A stretch of DNA of 46,928 nucleotides from Treponemataceae bacterium (GCA_024402495.1 JAKSTR010000012.1:1-46928); one strand, 5' to 3'; shown: positions 6,894 through 16,724, counted from the stretch's first letter. The notes: a model not told the origin generated them from the letters alone. Made by a program: numbers and translations.

Positions 6894-8945
6894 ATGGCTA
6901 AAGTTGGAATTTCAGAACTTGCTATTCGTGATGCACACCAGTCGCTTCACGCAACACGTATGACTACAGCAGATATGCTTCCTATTTGTGACAAACTTGA
7001 TAAAGTTGGTTACAAATATATCGAAGGCTGGGGCGGTGCAACATATGACTCTTGTATCCGTTTCTTGAACGAAGACCCATGGGAACGCCTTCGCAAACTT
7101 CACGCAGCACTTCCAAACAACAAAATCATGATGTTGCTTCGTGCGCAGAACCTTCTTGGTTACAAGCACTATGCAGACGACGTTGTTGAAAAATTCGTAG
7201 AAACAGCAGCAAAGAACGGTATCGGCTGTTTCCGCATTTTCGATGCATGTAACGACCCGCGCAACATGGAATGCGCTACAAAAGCTGCTAAAAAATCTGG
7301 TGTTGATGTTCAGATGGCTATTTCTTACGCCGTAACACCATTCCACACAAACGAAAAATATGCAGAACTTGCAAAAAAATATGCAGACTTCGGTGCAGAT
7401 TCAATCTGTATCAAAGATATGTCTGGTCTTTTGAAACCTTACGAAGCTTACGACCTTGTTAAAAAAATCAAGGCTGCATGTGACCTTCCTGTAGAAATTC
7501 ACTCACACGCTACAACTGGTCTTTCTGTAGCTTCTCTTCTTAAAGGTATCGAAGCTGGTGCAGACATTGTAGACACAGCTATTTCTTCTATGTCTATGGG
7601 TACTTCTCACTCACCGACAGAAACTATCGTAGAAATGCTTAAAGGCACAGAATACGATACAGAACTTGATACAAAACTTCTTCTTGAAATCGCAGCTTAT
7701 TTCCGCGATGTTCGCAAACACTATTCATCACTTGAATCAGCATTCCTTGGTGCTGATACACGTATCCTTCTTTCACAGGTTCCGGGCGGTATGCTTTCTA
7801 ACCTTGAAAGCCAGCTTAAACAGCAGGGTGCAGGCGACAAGATGGATGCTGTTCTTGCTGAACTGCCAAACGTACACAAAGATGCTGGTTATGTTCCTCT
7901 TGTAACACCTACATCACAGATTGTTGGTACACAGGCTGTATTCAATGTTCTTTTTGGCCGCTACGAAAGAATGACTGCCGACTTTGCAAACCTTGTAACT
8001 GGTAAATTCGGTGCTCTTCCAACTGATGCAAACGCTGATGTTGTTAAACAGGCTCTTGCACAGAACAAAATGGACGCTGTTATGACTTGCCGTCCTGCTG
8101 ACAAAATTGAACCAGAATGGGACAAAATGGTTGAAGAATCTAAAAAAGCCGGCGGTAACGGAAGCGATGAAGATGTTCTTACATACGCTATGTTCCCACA
8201 GGTTGCAACTAAATTCTTCTCAACACGCGCTAATGGTCCTGTTGATGCAGCTGCTACTTTTGCTAAGAAAGAAGCTCCTGCTGCCGGTGCATCTAAGGGC
8301 GGAAACTACACAGTTACTGTTAACGGAACTGCTTACAATGTTTCTTCTAACGGTGCTGGTGCAATCACTGTTAACGGTACAGCTTACAACGTAGCATTCG
8401 GTGCTGCCGGTGCCGCTCCTGCTGCAGCTGCTCCTGCCGCTGTAAGTGGTGGTGCTTCTATCAAGGCTCCTGTTGCAGGTACTTTGCTCAAATATGTTGT
8501 ATCAGAAGGTGCAAACGTTAAATCTGGCGACACAATCCTTATGGTTGAATCAATGAAAATGGAACTTGAAGTAAAATCAACTGCTGACGGTCCTGTTCAT
8601 TTCACAGTTCCTACTGGTTCTGCAATTACTGCCGGTCAGGAAATTGCAACAATCGGTGGCGGCGCACCTGTAGCAGCTCCAGCTGCTGCACCTGCACCTG
8701 CTGCTCCAGCAGCACCAGCCGCAGCTCCTGCTGGCGGTACACCTGTTGCAGCACCTGTTGCCGGTACATTCCTTAAAACTGTTGTAGCAGAAGGCGCAAG
8801 CGTAACTGCCGGTCAGACAGTTATTATGATTGAATCAATGAAAATGGAACTTGAAGTAAAAGCAACTGTTGCTGGTACAATCCATTTCCTTGCAAGCGCT
8901 GGTAATGCAATTACTGCTGGTCAGACTCTCGCAGAAATCAAATAA
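6894..8945 (+). CDS. oadA: Oxaloacetate decarboxylase alpha subunit with two biotinyl domains
   Basis: A 683-residue carboxyltransferase subunit that moves CO2 from oxaloacetate to biotin, giving pyruvate. ATG 6894 is preferred because GGAG lies 9 bases upstream. Residues 1-470 form the TIM-barrel and PycA-type domain, with IRDAHQSLHATR and VEIHSHATTGLS containing metal and substrate residues. Then come a Gly/Thr linker with two copies of TVNGTAYNV, and two complete biotinyl domains separated by an Ala/Pro linker. Each has the ESMKME biotin site, at Lys 555 and Lys 650. Most OadA proteins carry one such domain. The codon bias (TTC, CTT, GGT, GCT) is strong compared with neighbours, suggesting high expression. 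Confidence 0.95.
   Translation: MAKVGISELAIRDAHQSLHATRMTTADMLPICDKLDKVGYKYIEGWGGATYDSCIRFLNEDPWERLRKLHAALPNNKIMMLLRAQNLLGYKHYADDVVEKFVETAAKNGIGCFRIFDACNDPRNMECATKAAKKSGVDVQMAISYAVTPFHTNEKYAELAKKYADFGADSICIKDMSGLLKPYEAYDLVKKIKAACDLPVEIHSHATTGLSVASLLKGIEAGADIVDTAISSMSMGTSHSPTETIVEMLKGTEYDTELDTKLLLEIAAYFRDVRKHYSSLESAFLGADTRILLSQVPGGMLSNLESQLKQQGAGDKMDAVLAELPNVHKDAGYVPLVTPTSQIVGTQAVFNVLFGRYERMTADFANLVTGKFGALPTDANADVVKQALAQNKMDAVMTCRPADKIEPEWDKMVEESKKAGGNGSDEDVLTYAMFPQVATKFFSTRANGPVDAAATFAKKEAPAAGASKGGNYTVTVNGTAYNVSSNGAGAITVNGTAYNVAFGAAGAAPAAAAPAAVSGGASIKAPVAGTLLKYVVSEGANVKSGDTILMVESMKMELEVKSTADGPVHFTVPTGSAITAGQEIATIGGGAPVAAPAAAPAPAAPAAPAAAPAGGTPVAAPVAGTFLKTVVAEGASVTAGQTVIMIESMKMELEVKATVAGTIHFLASAGNAITAGQTLAEIK
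8545..8861 (+). repeat. Internal duplication encoding the two biotin sites
   Basis: The 32 bases at 8545-8576 and 8830-8861 are identical and encode the ESMKMELEVK segment in each biotinyl domain. Sequence outside this core differs between the two domains, as do the linkers. This points to an old domain duplication kept uniform by selection or gene conversion rather than an assembly error. Confidence 0.8.
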
Positions 8946-9031
8946 TTTTGTTTCATCATAGTTTTCAGCTGATGCTCTGCGTTTGCCGGGCATTCTGCTG
9001 AAAACCAAGCGATTTATAAACGGAGTTTTTA

Positions 9032-10435
9032 ATGTTTGGAAAAACACAAAATAACAAACAGATTGTAGCTGCAATGGGCATTATCATGGCAATTGCTATG
9101 GTTTTCTCTTGCGTTTCTTCTGTTTTTGCTGACAACTCAAAAGGTGAAGTCAGCTCATGGCGCACAGCAAATACAGCTATCATCAAAGGTACCGAAAACT
9201 GGGGACCGGATGAAAACCGTATTAACGCAAAAGACTTTATCGCCAATATCGGAAAATCAACTGGTATTTACCAGATTATCAATGGCGCAAACCCGCCGGC
9301 TGCCCACGTTGAATCAGAAGACCCGTACGAAGGTCTTGAAGCACCGGGCTGGCAGAAACTTTTGATGATTGCCGTAGGCTTCTTAATTGTTTACATGGGT
9401 GCTGCAAAAGGTTTTGAACCGTTGCTTTTGATTCCAATCGGATTCGGTACAATTCTTGTAAACATTCCTGGTGCAGGTATGTACAACCCTGGTACTGGTA
9501 TGCTTCGCATTATCTACGATGCCGGTGTTGGTAACGAATTCTTCCCGATGCTTATCTTTATGGGTATCGGTGCAATGACAGACTTCGGTCCGCTTATTGC
9601 TAACCCTAAAACAGCCCTTTTGGGTGGTGCTGCACAGTTCGGTGTATTCTTCACACTTTTCGGTGTTGCACTTATGAACATGATTCCTGGAATCGACTAC
9701 ACAATGTTGCAGGCTTGTGCTATTGCAATTATTGGTGGTGCAGACGGTCCTACTTCAATTTACGTATCTGGTAAACTTGCTCCGGAAATGATGGCGGTTA
9801 TCGCGGTTGCGGCTTATTCATACATGGCTTTGGTTCCAATGATTCAGCCACCGATTATGAAAGCTTTGACAACCGAAAAAGAACGCAAAATCAAAATGAA
9901 GCAGCTTCGTCCTGTTTCTAAAGTTGAAAAAACAATTTTCCCTCTGGTATTGTTGTGCCTTTCAATTTTGCTTTTGCCACCTTCAGCACCACTTATCGGT
10001 ATGCTTGCATTTGGTAACTTCGTAAAACAGTGCGGTGTTGTAGAACGCCTTTCTAAAACAATGGAAAATGAATTGCTGAACATCGTTTCAATTCTTCTTT
10101 CTTTGGGCGTTGGTTCACAGATGACACCTGAAAAAATCTTCAACCCGAACTCAGTTGGTATCATTCTTTTGGGACTTTTGGCATTTGCAGTTGCAACAGC
10201 CACTGGTTTGTTGATGGCAAAATTGATGAACGTATTCCTCAAAGAAAAAATCAACCCGCTCATTGGTTCAGCTGGTGTTTCTGCCGTTCCAATGGCTGCA
10301 CGTGTTGCCAACAAAGTTGGTATGGCAGAAGATCCTTCTAACTTCCTGTTGATGCACGCAATGGGACCAAACGTATCTGGTGTTATTGGTACAGCAGTTG
10401 CTGCTGGTGTATTTATTGCCACATACGCACATTAA
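9032..10435 (+). CDS. oadB: Oxaloacetate decarboxylase beta subunit (sodium pump)
   Basis: A 467-residue integral membrane protein that decarboxylates carboxybiotin and uses the energy to export sodium ions. Family signatures include [20 protein letters not shown] and [18 protein letters not shown], and the C-terminal [19 protein letters not shown]. About ten membrane segments are visible. It has an N-terminal extension with a cleavable-looking hydrophobic segment ([20 protein letters not shown]), making it longer than typical beta subunits of 375-435 residues. Start ATG 9032 follows CGGAG. The operon ends at the terminator at 10463-10493. The complex links oxaloacetate, from citrate or malate, to pyruvate and a sodium gradient. 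Confidence 0.95.
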   Translation: MFGKTQNNKQIVAAMGIIMAIAMVFSCVSSVFADNSKGEVSSWRTANTAIIKGTENWGPDENRINAKDFIANIGKSTGIYQIINGANPPAAHVESEDPYEGLEAPGWQKLLMIAVGFLIVYMGAAKGFEPLLLIPIGFGTILVNIPGAGMYNPGTGMLRIIYDAGVGNEFFPMLIFMGIGAMTDFGPLIANPKTALLGGAAQFGVFFTLFGVALMNMIPGIDYTMLQACAIAIIGGADGPTSIYVSGKLAPEMMAVIAVAAYSYMALVPMIQPPIMKALTTEKERKIKMKQLRPVSKVEKTIFPLVLLCLSILLLPPSAPLIGMLAFGNFVKQCGVVERLSKTMENELLNIVSILLSLGVGSQMTPEKIFNPNSVGIILLGLLAFAVATATGLLMAKLMNVFLKEKINPLIGSAGVSAVPMAARVANKVGMAEDPSNFLLMHAMGPNVSGVIGTAVAAGVFIATYAH

Positions 10436-10462
10436 TTTTTGCTGAATAGCGAAAATTAGCAG

Positions 10463-10493
10463 AAAGCCCGGGGCAAATGCCTTGGGCTTTTTT
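10463..10493 (+). terminator. Terminator of the oad operon
   Basis: AAAGCCC pairs with GGGCTTT, extended by GGGGC with GCCTT (two G-T pairs), then a run of T residues. It lies 28 bases after the oadB stop. Confidence 0.85.
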
Positions 10494-10631
10494 GTTTTAA
10501 AATGAATGTTTTCATCTGAACTTAAAAACGGCAAAACTAATGCTTAATCGTCAGCGTGACCAGACATGACATATAAAAAATTGAAATAACTTGCCCCAAT
10601 TTGTAAAAAAATTGCAAATAGTTGAAAAAGG

Positions 10632-10698
10632 TTGAAAAGTTCGCAAAAATTGTTTAAATTATTAGAACTTTTTGCAGCAAATGTAAAATACTTGCTGC
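10632..10698 (+). promoter_or_regulatory. Promoter and leader hairpin of the O-acyltransferase operon
   Basis: TTGAAA (10632-10637), 17 bases, TAAATT (10655-10660). Downstream, GCAGCAA (10674-10680) and TTGCTGC (10692-10698) form a seven-base stem in the untranslated leader, with no T-run after it. The rest of the 10494-10724 gap is AT-rich with nothing else recognised. Confidence 0.45.
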
Positions 10699-10724
10699 GC
10701 TAATTTAAAATTCCGGGATTTAAA

Positions 10725-12191
10725 ATGGTTTTTTCGTCTTTGATTTTTCTTTTTGCATTCTTACCGTGCGTATTATTTTTCTATTTTGTACCATTTAAAA
10801 ACAGCCGCATATGGAAAAATTTTGTACTGCTGGCTTCTAGCCTTGTTTTTTATGCCTGGGGCGAGCCGCTTTTTGTTTGCGTAATGGTATTTTCAATTTT
10901 ACTGAATTACTGTCTGGGGCTTTTAATAAACCTTTGCAACCAGAAAGACAAAAAAGCGGCAAAAGTCATACTTGTTCTTGCCGTAATCTGGAATGTCGGT
11001 CTGCTTTTTGTTTTCAAATATCTTTCTTTCATTGCAGATACAATAAATCAGGCAATTTCCAGACCCGTTTTACCCGGTTTTGAAATTGCACTGCCAATCG
11101 GCATTTCGTTTTTTACTTTTCAGATTTTGTCTTACATAATTGACGTTTACAAGCAGAAAGTAAACGTGCAGAAAAATGTTTTCAGTCTTGCGCTGTATGT
11201 TTCACTTTTTCCGCAGCTCATTGCCGGCCCAATCGTGCGCTATCAGACAATTGAAGACCAGATACAAAACCGCAAGGAAACAATGGCAGGTTTTACCGCC
11301 GGTTTTGAACGTTTTGCAATCGGTCTTGCAAAAAAATGCCTGCTTGCAAATTATATGGCAATAATTTCAGACACAATGTTTGAAATGAACAATGCCGATT
11401 TAACGCTTCTGGCGGCGTGGCTTGGTGCAATTGCATATACCCTGCAAATTTATCTGGATTTTTCAGGTTATTCTGATATGGCAATTGGCTTGGGGCTGAT
11501 TTTTGGCTTTAAGTTTGAAGAAAACTTTAATTACCCTTACGCCGCCCGTTCCATTACGGACTTCTGGCGCCGATGGCATATTTCACTTTCTTCATGGTTC
11601 AGGGATTATGTTTACATACCGCTGGGCGGCAACCGCTGTTCGCCGGCGCGATGTTCATTCAACCTGTTTGTGGTATGGCTTTTAACCGGCATTTGGCACG
11701 GCGCAAATTTCACATTCTGGTGCTGGGGGCTTTTTTATTTTGTACTTTTGCAGTTTGAACGCAGCACTGCATGGGCAAAAAGGGCAGAAAACGCCAAAGG
11801 CATAAAATTGATTTTCATGCGCATTTTGTGCCTGATTTTTGTAGTTTGCGGCTGGGTTTTGTTCAGAAGTTCAACTTTGGGGCAGGCAAAAGATTATCTG
11901 CTCTGTATGTTTGGCGCGGCAAAAATAGACGTGCCGCAGGTAACATTCCTGCTGACCAATGTATGGTTTGTGCTTTTAGTTTCAGTTTTAGTATGCGTGC
12001 CATTTAAAACAATGCTGCCGTTTTTGTTTACAAGTGACGAAGAAAAAATTGCCCGAATGCCAAAAATTGCAGTTTTCTGCCGGAATGTTTTTGCAGTAAT
12101 CCGTCCGATTTTTATTTTCTGCATTTTTGTAATTTCGCTTTTAAATTGCATTCAGGCAACCTACAACCCGTTTATTTATTTCAACTTTTAA
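10725..12191 (+). CDS. MBOAT family O-acyltransferase (AlgI/DltB-like)
   Basis: A 488-residue polytopic membrane protein of the MBOAT family. Signatures are DFSGYSDMAIGLGLIFGF, then ITDFWRRWHISLSSWFRDYV with IPLGGNR, and LTGIWHGANFTFWCWG, whose His is the conserved catalytic residue. Such proteins pass acyl groups, usually acetyl, across the membrane to an extracytoplasmic acceptor. The partner gene starts 11 bases downstream and encodes a DHHW/AlgX-like protein, so the pair probably O-acetylates a surface polysaccharide or glycoconjugate. The acceptor is not visible in the window. Confidence 0.9.
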   Translation: MVFSSLIFLFAFLPCVLFFYFVPFKNSRIWKNFVLLASSLVFYAWGEPLFVCVMVFSILLNYCLGLLINLCNQKDKKAAKVILVLAVIWNVGLLFVFKYLSFIADTINQAISRPVLPGFEIALPIGISFFTFQILSYIIDVYKQKVNVQKNVFSLALYVSLFPQLIAGPIVRYQTIEDQIQNRKETMAGFTAGFERFAIGLAKKCLLANYMAIISDTMFEMNNADLTLLAAWLGAIAYTLQIYLDFSGYSDMAIGLGLIFGFKFEENFNYPYAARSITDFWRRWHISLSSWFRDYVYIPLGGNRCSPARCSFNLFVVWLLTGIWHGANFTFWCWGLFYFVLLQFERSTAWAKRAENAKGIKLIFMRILCLIFVVCGWVLFRSSTLGQAKDYLLCMFGAAKIDVPQVTFLLTNVWFVLLVSVLVCVPFKTMLPFLFTSDEEKIARMPKIAVFCRNVFAVIRPIFIFCIFVISLLNCIQATYNPFIYFNF

Positions 12192-12202
12192 GGTGAAAAA
12201 AA

Positions 12203-13639
12203 ATGAAAAACATAAATAAAGTTAGAATTTTTTTTGTTATCTGTTCGCTGATAATTCTGTTTCTGGGCGCTTTTTCTTATATTGTGCGTTTGGGCGCAAA
12301 AAGCTATGTTTCGCTGAAAGGCAAAGGCAACGCTTTTACGGGCTGGCTTTTTAAAGACCAGCCGACGCTTAACAAAATGCAGGAAGAAGAAAAGCGCGAA
12401 TTTATAATTTACAATACCGACTGGTCTGAAATTTATCCGTTCAGCGGCAAGCCGGCGCCAAAAGTTGAATGCGCCGCAAATAAAACCCAGACCGCCGAAA
12501 CCGGCAAAAAGCCGCAGAAAGCTGAAAAAACAAAAATTGCGCCGTCAAAAGTTTACAGAATGCCGGCAGTCAGCTTAAAGCCGGTGCAGGCAATTGAACG
12601 CTGGTACGGCAGGTTTTTCAGGCGCGCATATTTTGCCCAGCTTATGCAGACTGTTGAATGCAAGGCAAAATGGAACATGATGCCGCCGAACAATGGCGGA
12701 AATATTGTTACCGGCGCAGTAACCTTGCCCGACGGTCACTTGACAATTTACGAAAAACGCAAAAATATGGCGCCGGTTGCAAAATCAATCGAATCTTTTG
12801 CAGATTTCTGCAAATCACAAAAAATTCCGTTTATGTACGTACAGGCGCCGGGCGTAATTTCGCCAAAAAACAAGCGCATAAACGGAAACTGGGATTTCAG
12901 CAATGAAAACGCTGATGAATTATTGGAAAAACTGACCGACGCCGGTATTGAATGTTTTGATTTGCGCCCGGAAGTTTTAAACGATTTTGAAAAATACGAA
13001 GACGCGTTTTTTGTTACCGACCACCACTGGAAAATTGAAACCGGTTTGTGGGCAGCCGGTAAACTTGCAGAAAAGTTCAGAAAAAACTACGGAATTCCAT
13101 TTAACCCAGGTTATTTCGTAGAAGAAAATTACGACAAAAAAGTTTACGAAAAATGGTGTCTTGGTTCTTACGGCAAAAAAGCAACTTTGGGCCGCTGTAC
13201 GCCGGACGATTTTCCGCTGTTTTTTCCAAAGCAACAGGCATATTTTCATTATACAAACCCTTATGCCAACGACGACATCACCGGCGGCTTTGAATGCATT
13301 TATCATTACGAGCACCTTGAACCGAAAGATTATTACAACCAGCACGTGCAGGAAACTTACATGCACTGCCACGGCTTGATAAGCATTGACAACCTGAAAC
13401 CCGAAGGCAAGGGCAGGCTGCTGTTTGTAGGCGATTCGTATTTGCAGATGGTTGTGCCGTTTCTTGCAGAACAGGCTGACAGAATTGATTTTGTATCGAT
13501 GGACTATTTTACAGGTTCTCTTGAAAGTTTTGTAAAAAAGAACGGTCCTTACGATGCGGCAGTCATGCTGTTTTATCCCGGTGATTTGCAGGAAAGCATA
13601 AACTTTGACAGCCACTCCGACCATTTTGATTTTAGATAA
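12203..13639 (+). CDS. DHHW/AlgX-like O-acetylation partner protein
   Basis: A 478-residue protein anchored by one N-terminal membrane helix (IFFVICSLIILFLGAFSYIV), with the rest outside the cytoplasm. After a Lys/Ala/Pro-rich linker (about residues 90-120) comes an SGNH-type catalytic domain: VTDHHW at residues 273-276 supplies the Asp-His pair and LLFVGDSY carries the Ser at about 412. This order, DHHW first and GDS later, is that of the DHHW/AlgX/AlgJ group that works with MBOAT proteins. It starts after an AAGGTG site 11 bases from the MBOAT stop and ends at a good terminator. Confidence 0.82.
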   Translation: MKNINKVRIFFVICSLIILFLGAFSYIVRLGAKSYVSLKGKGNAFTGWLFKDQPTLNKMQEEEKREFIIYNTDWSEIYPFSGKPAPKVECAANKTQTAETGKKPQKAEKTKIAPSKVYRMPAVSLKPVQAIERWYGRFFRRAYFAQLMQTVECKAKWNMMPPNNGGNIVTGAVTLPDGHLTIYEKRKNMAPVAKSIESFADFCKSQKIPFMYVQAPGVISPKNKRINGNWDFSNENADELLEKLTDAGIECFDLRPEVLNDFEKYEDAFFVTDHHWKIETGLWAAGKLAEKFRKNYGIPFNPGYFVEENYDKKVYEKWCLGSYGKKATLGRCTPDDFPLFFPKQQAYFHYTNPYANDDITGGFECIYHYEHLEPKDYYNQHVQETYMHCHGLISIDNLKPEGKGRLLFVGDSYLQMVVPFLAEQADRIDFVSMDYFTGSLESFVKKNGPYDAAVMLFYPGDLQESINFDSHSDHFDFR

Positions 13640-13662
13640 AAACACAAAATATTTTTAAGTAC

Positions 13663-13693
13663 AAAGCCGTGTTTCTGCAACGCGGCTTTTTTT
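13663..13693 (+). terminator. Terminator of the O-acylation operon
   Basis: AAAGCCGTGTT pairs with AACGCGGCTTT (one G-T pair) around a TCTGC loop and is followed by seven T residues. Confidence 0.85.
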
Positions 13694-13883
13694 CTTCAAT
13701 TTGAAAAATAGTTCAATTTGCTTTAGGCGAAGCTTTAAATCGTTTCTGCAAGATTAAAGAATTTTAATGAAAGTGCCGGAAAGATTAAAATTTGATTAAA
13801 ATTGAAAAAAAATAAATCACAGTATCGTTTTTTGAACCTTTTATATACATATAGTGCGGTATAACAATTTTTGGAGGTTCGTT

Positions 13884-14135
13884 ATGAGCAATGAGATTTA
13901 TTTTTACACCACAAACAAAAGACCTTTTAACAAAAAAAAGAACCTGCTTGATTTTTGGTTCAACGTAATTGTTGTAACTTTTGCCATGTGCCTGCTTCTG
14001 GCTACTATTACCTGCGTGGTTGGCGGATTTACGGCAATTTACCGCAACCAGAAAAACAACGAAAAAATCTACTATTCGGCAGCGGCGCAGCAAACTTACA
14101 GCGTAAGTTACGCCCAAACCGAAGAAAATAACTGA
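13884..14135 (+). CDS. Small single-pass membrane protein, unknown function
   Basis: An 83-residue protein starting at ATG 13884, with GGAGG 7 bases upstream. It has a basic N-terminal part (KRPFNKKKN), one membrane helix (FNVIVVTFAMCLLLATITCV) and a C-terminal tail rich in Gln, Tyr, Ser and Ala. The basic N-terminus predicts the tail lies outside the cytoplasm. I do not recognise the family. It is monocistronic, between terminators at 13663 and 14231. Its convincing ribosome-binding site and defined topology support it as a real gene. Confidence 0.65.
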   Translation: MSNEIYFYTTNKRPFNKKKNLLDFWFNVIVVTFAMCLLLATITCVVGGFTAIYRNQKNNEKIYYSAAAQQTYSVSYAQTEENN

Positions 14136-14230
14136 AAGCGCGATGTTTTTAGTTCGCAATAGCAAGATTTAAAAACCTGCGCTTATATCTAAAATATTTA
14201 GGTATGCATAAATAAGGAAGGGTGGAGAAA

Positions 14231-14258
14231 AGCACTGATTTTTATCGGTGCTTTTTTT
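14231..14258 (+). terminator. Intrinsic terminator
   Basis: AGCACTGAT pairs with ATCGGTGCT (one G-T pair) around a TTTT loop, then seven T residues. It lies 96 bases after the small membrane protein gene. A purine-rich stretch precedes it, but I see no reading frame in between. Confidence 0.8.
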
Positions 14259-14386
14259 ATGTTTTTTTTCGGCTAACCCTAAAAACAGCAAAGTAAAAAA
14301 ACATCGGCGTATTTTTTTGTATTCGGGCTGGTTAATTTTTCAATTGAACAGGCAAAAAATTGGGGCATTGAAAAAATTTGTTTAAT

Positions 14387-14415
14387 TTGCGAAAACTGCC
14401 GGGCGTTGCTATAAT
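14387..14415 (+). promoter_or_regulatory. Predicted leaderless promoter of the pullulanase gene
   Basis: TTGCGA (14387-14392), 17 bases, TATAAT (14410-14415), then only five bases before the ATG at 14421. There is no Shine-Dalgarno sequence. The -10 box is a perfect consensus. Confidence 0.7.
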
Positions 14416-14420
14416 TACTT

Positions 14421-16493
14421 ATGAATATTGAAGAATTACCTTGCCCTAAAGCCGGGGCAAAACTCGGTTTAAATTACAGTTTTGCGCAAAAAACTTTAAG
14501 CGCGTCTTTATGGGCACCAAAAGCCATCAAAGTTGAACTGCGTTTGTATAAAAACGTCCTGCAAAATACCAGCGAACAATTAAAAACTTCCATTAATACT
14601 GCAAATAATTCTGTAAAAATTGAAGAAAACTTGCAAAACGCGGAATATTTTTCAGTTCAACTGAAATTTTCTGCAAAAACCGGCGTCTGGCAAAAAAACT
14701 GGAACGAAGCCCGGCTGCTAAATGATTTTAAAACTGCCGATTTAAGCGGCTGGTTTTACGAATATTTGGTTACCAATAACCAGAACGGCGAAACCATTAC
14801 CAGAAACTGTCTGGATCCGTACGCATTTTCCATGGCGGAATACCGCAACGACGGCAAAAATTGTCCGGGCGCAATCATCGATTTTGAAGACAGCCGCTTT
14901 TTAGTGCCCGTTGCAGAATGGCGGACGATTCAGCAGGCAAAGCAAAGCGCCCCAAACCGCAGCAAGGTAATAATTTACGAAGTTTCGGTGCGTGATTTTA
15001 CGGTTTCGCCAGACGCCGGCACAAAAGAAATGCCCGGCACGTATCTGGCTTTTATTGAAAAAATACCCTATTTAAAAAAGCTGGGCGTTACCCACGTTCA
15101 GTTGATGCCGGTACTGAATTTTTACAACAATGACGAAAGCAAAAAAGATTTTTCCCAAAATCACGAAAACTGCAATTATAACTGGGGCTACGATCCGCAC
15201 AATTATTTTTCGCCGGAAGGCTGGCTTGCCGCAAACAGCCGGAACCCGTACCGCCGCATTATGGAACTGCAGCAGCTGGTAAGCGCCCTGCACAATGCCG
15301 GTTTGCACGTAATTCTGGATGTGGTTTACAATCACATGGCGACTACAAGTTTTCTGGAAGACATTGTGCCGGGCTATTATTTCAGGCAGAACGACGACGG
15401 TGCGTTTATTGGTAATTCGGGCTGCGGCAACGACACCGCAAGCGAACGCCCGATGGTAAAAAAACTTATAATCGACAGCATGGTGCATTGGGTAAAAAAC
15501 TACGATGTTGACGGTTTCAGGTTTGACCTTATGGGCTTGATGGAATCCAGCGTAATTTTGGACGGCTTGAAAGCCTGCCGCAAAATAAAAAAAGACATTC
15601 TGTTTATTGGCGAAGGCTGGAAAATGTACAGCGGCAAAACCGGCGTTGGACTTGACCAGAATTATATGCAGCAAACTGACGAGGTTGCCGTTTTTAACGA
15701 TGAATTCCGCGATTTGATAAAAGGCGGCGGCATGAACGAATATGTAAAAGGTTTTGCAACCGGCGCCAGTGTGGATTTGATGCAGCTTTTTTACAATCAT
15801 ACCGGGCGGCCGCAAAAAAACTATACCGTATGCCATCCGGCAAACAATGTTCAGTATATTGCCGCCCACGACGGCTTGACTTTGCACGACAATATCTGCG
15901 TAAATTGCGGCTTAAACGAAAACGACCCGGTTCAGTGCAGCGAGCTTTACAGGCGCATAAAGCTTGCCAATTTTCTTCTTTTAACCAGTCAGGGCATTGC
16001 GTTTATTCATTCCGGGCAGGAACGGGGCAGAACTAAACTTGCCGTTAGCCCGAACAGCAAAAATATTGCGCAGTTTTGCTTTGACAGCTACAACACGGCA
16101 GACAGCGTAAATGCTTTTAGCTGGCAGTTCAGCCAAAACCAGCAAAATCTCTTCTATTATATGTGCAGTTTAATTGAATTCAGAAAGAGCGCGGATATTT
16201 TCTGCTTGAACAGCTTTGAAATAATTGAACAGCGCACGCGCCCAATTGAAAGCCTGTGGAAAGATCAGCTGCTGGTTTACGCTATAAAAGATAAGGGCAA
16301 AAACTGGTACGTAATTGCAAACGGTTCGCAAAACAGCGAGCAGATACCGCTGGCTTTAAAAAAGCCGCAGGTTTTTGCCGACACAAACGGCGCGTGCCTT
16401 TCGCCGATAGCCGCGCCCAGCGGAATTACAATCGATAAAAACGGCATAACCGTAGAGCCGCTTTCTGCCTTTATTTTAACCGGCAAAGTGTAA
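14421..16493 (+). CDS. pulA: Type I pullulanase (GH13 alpha-1,6-glucan debranching enzyme)
   Basis: A 690-residue cytoplasmic-type enzyme (no signal peptide) that hydrolyses alpha-1,6 branches of glycogen, starch fragments or pullulan. Residues 15-170 hold a CBM48-like beta-sandwich (LSASLWAPKAIKVEL). The GH13 barrel follows with YNWGYDPHNYFSPEGW, whose YNWGYDP is diagnostic for type I pullulanases. VILDVVYNH is region I, DGFRFDLMG holds the nucleophile Asp 369, IGEGW the acid/base Glu 398 and IAAHDGLTLHD the third Asp 484. The N-terminal CBM48 begins close to the start, so the start is credible although no ribosome-binding site is present. The gene is monocistronic. Confidence 0.92.
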   Translation: MNIEELPCPKAGAKLGLNYSFAQKTLSASLWAPKAIKVELRLYKNVLQNTSEQLKTSINTANNSVKIEENLQNAEYFSVQLKFSAKTGVWQKNWNEARLLNDFKTADLSGWFYEYLVTNNQNGETITRNCLDPYAFSMAEYRNDGKNCPGAIIDFEDSRFLVPVAEWRTIQQAKQSAPNRSKVIIYEVSVRDFTVSPDAGTKEMPGTYLAFIEKIPYLKKLGVTHVQLMPVLNFYNNDESKKDFSQNHENCNYNWGYDPHNYFSPEGWLAANSRNPYRRIMELQQLVSALHNAGLHVILDVVYNHMATTSFLEDIVPGYYFRQNDDGAFIGNSGCGNDTASERPMVKKLIIDSMVHWVKNYDVDGFRFDLMGLMESSVILDGLKACRKIKKDILFIGEGWKMYSGKTGVGLDQNYMQQTDEVAVFNDEFRDLIKGGGMNEYVKGFATGASVDLMQLFYNHTGRPQKNYTVCHPANNVQYIAAHDGLTLHDNICVNCGLNENDPVQCSELYRRIKLANFLLLTSQGIAFIHSGQERGRTKLAVSPNSKNIAQFCFDSYNTADSVNAFSWQFSQNQQNLFYYMCSLIEFRKSADIFCLNSFEIIEQRTRPIESLWKDQLLVYAIKDKGKNWYVIANGSQNSEQIPLALKKPQVFADTNGACLSPIAAPSGITIDKNGITVEPLSAFILTGKV

Positions 16494-16683
16494 AACCGCG
16501 TAAAAATATGCAAAACCTTTGTTGAAAAAATGAAAAATTTCAGCAAAGACTTTGGCTTTTATAAAATTTTTATATTGCGTTTTTTATTTTTTTCTGTTTA
16601 TACCGCACGCCAAAAATGCAGTTGCCGCCTTAAAGTGCAGTTGCAAAAACAGATTGTATTTTGCAAAAACCAAAAACGAAAAA

Positions 16684-16712
16684 TTGAAATTTTATTTAAT
16701 TCTCAATATTAT
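16684..16712 (+). promoter_or_regulatory. Predicted promoter of the DUF554 gene
   Basis: TTGAAA (16684-16689), 17 bases, TATTAT (16707-16712). Transcription would start near 16719, about 100 bases before the gene, with the hairpin at 16725 as the first structure in the RNA. Confidence 0.6.
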
Positions 16713-16724
16713 GAAGGAAAAAAT

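Noticed and set aside
8545-8861. Assembly artefact duplicating the biotinyl domain
   Set aside because: Only a 32-base core is identical; the flanking parts of the two domains and both linkers differ clearly.
15072-15887. A 271-codon minus-strand frame opposite the pullulanase
   Set aside because: It covers the catalytic core of an obvious GH13 enzyme on the other strand and has no family motif or ribosome-binding site.
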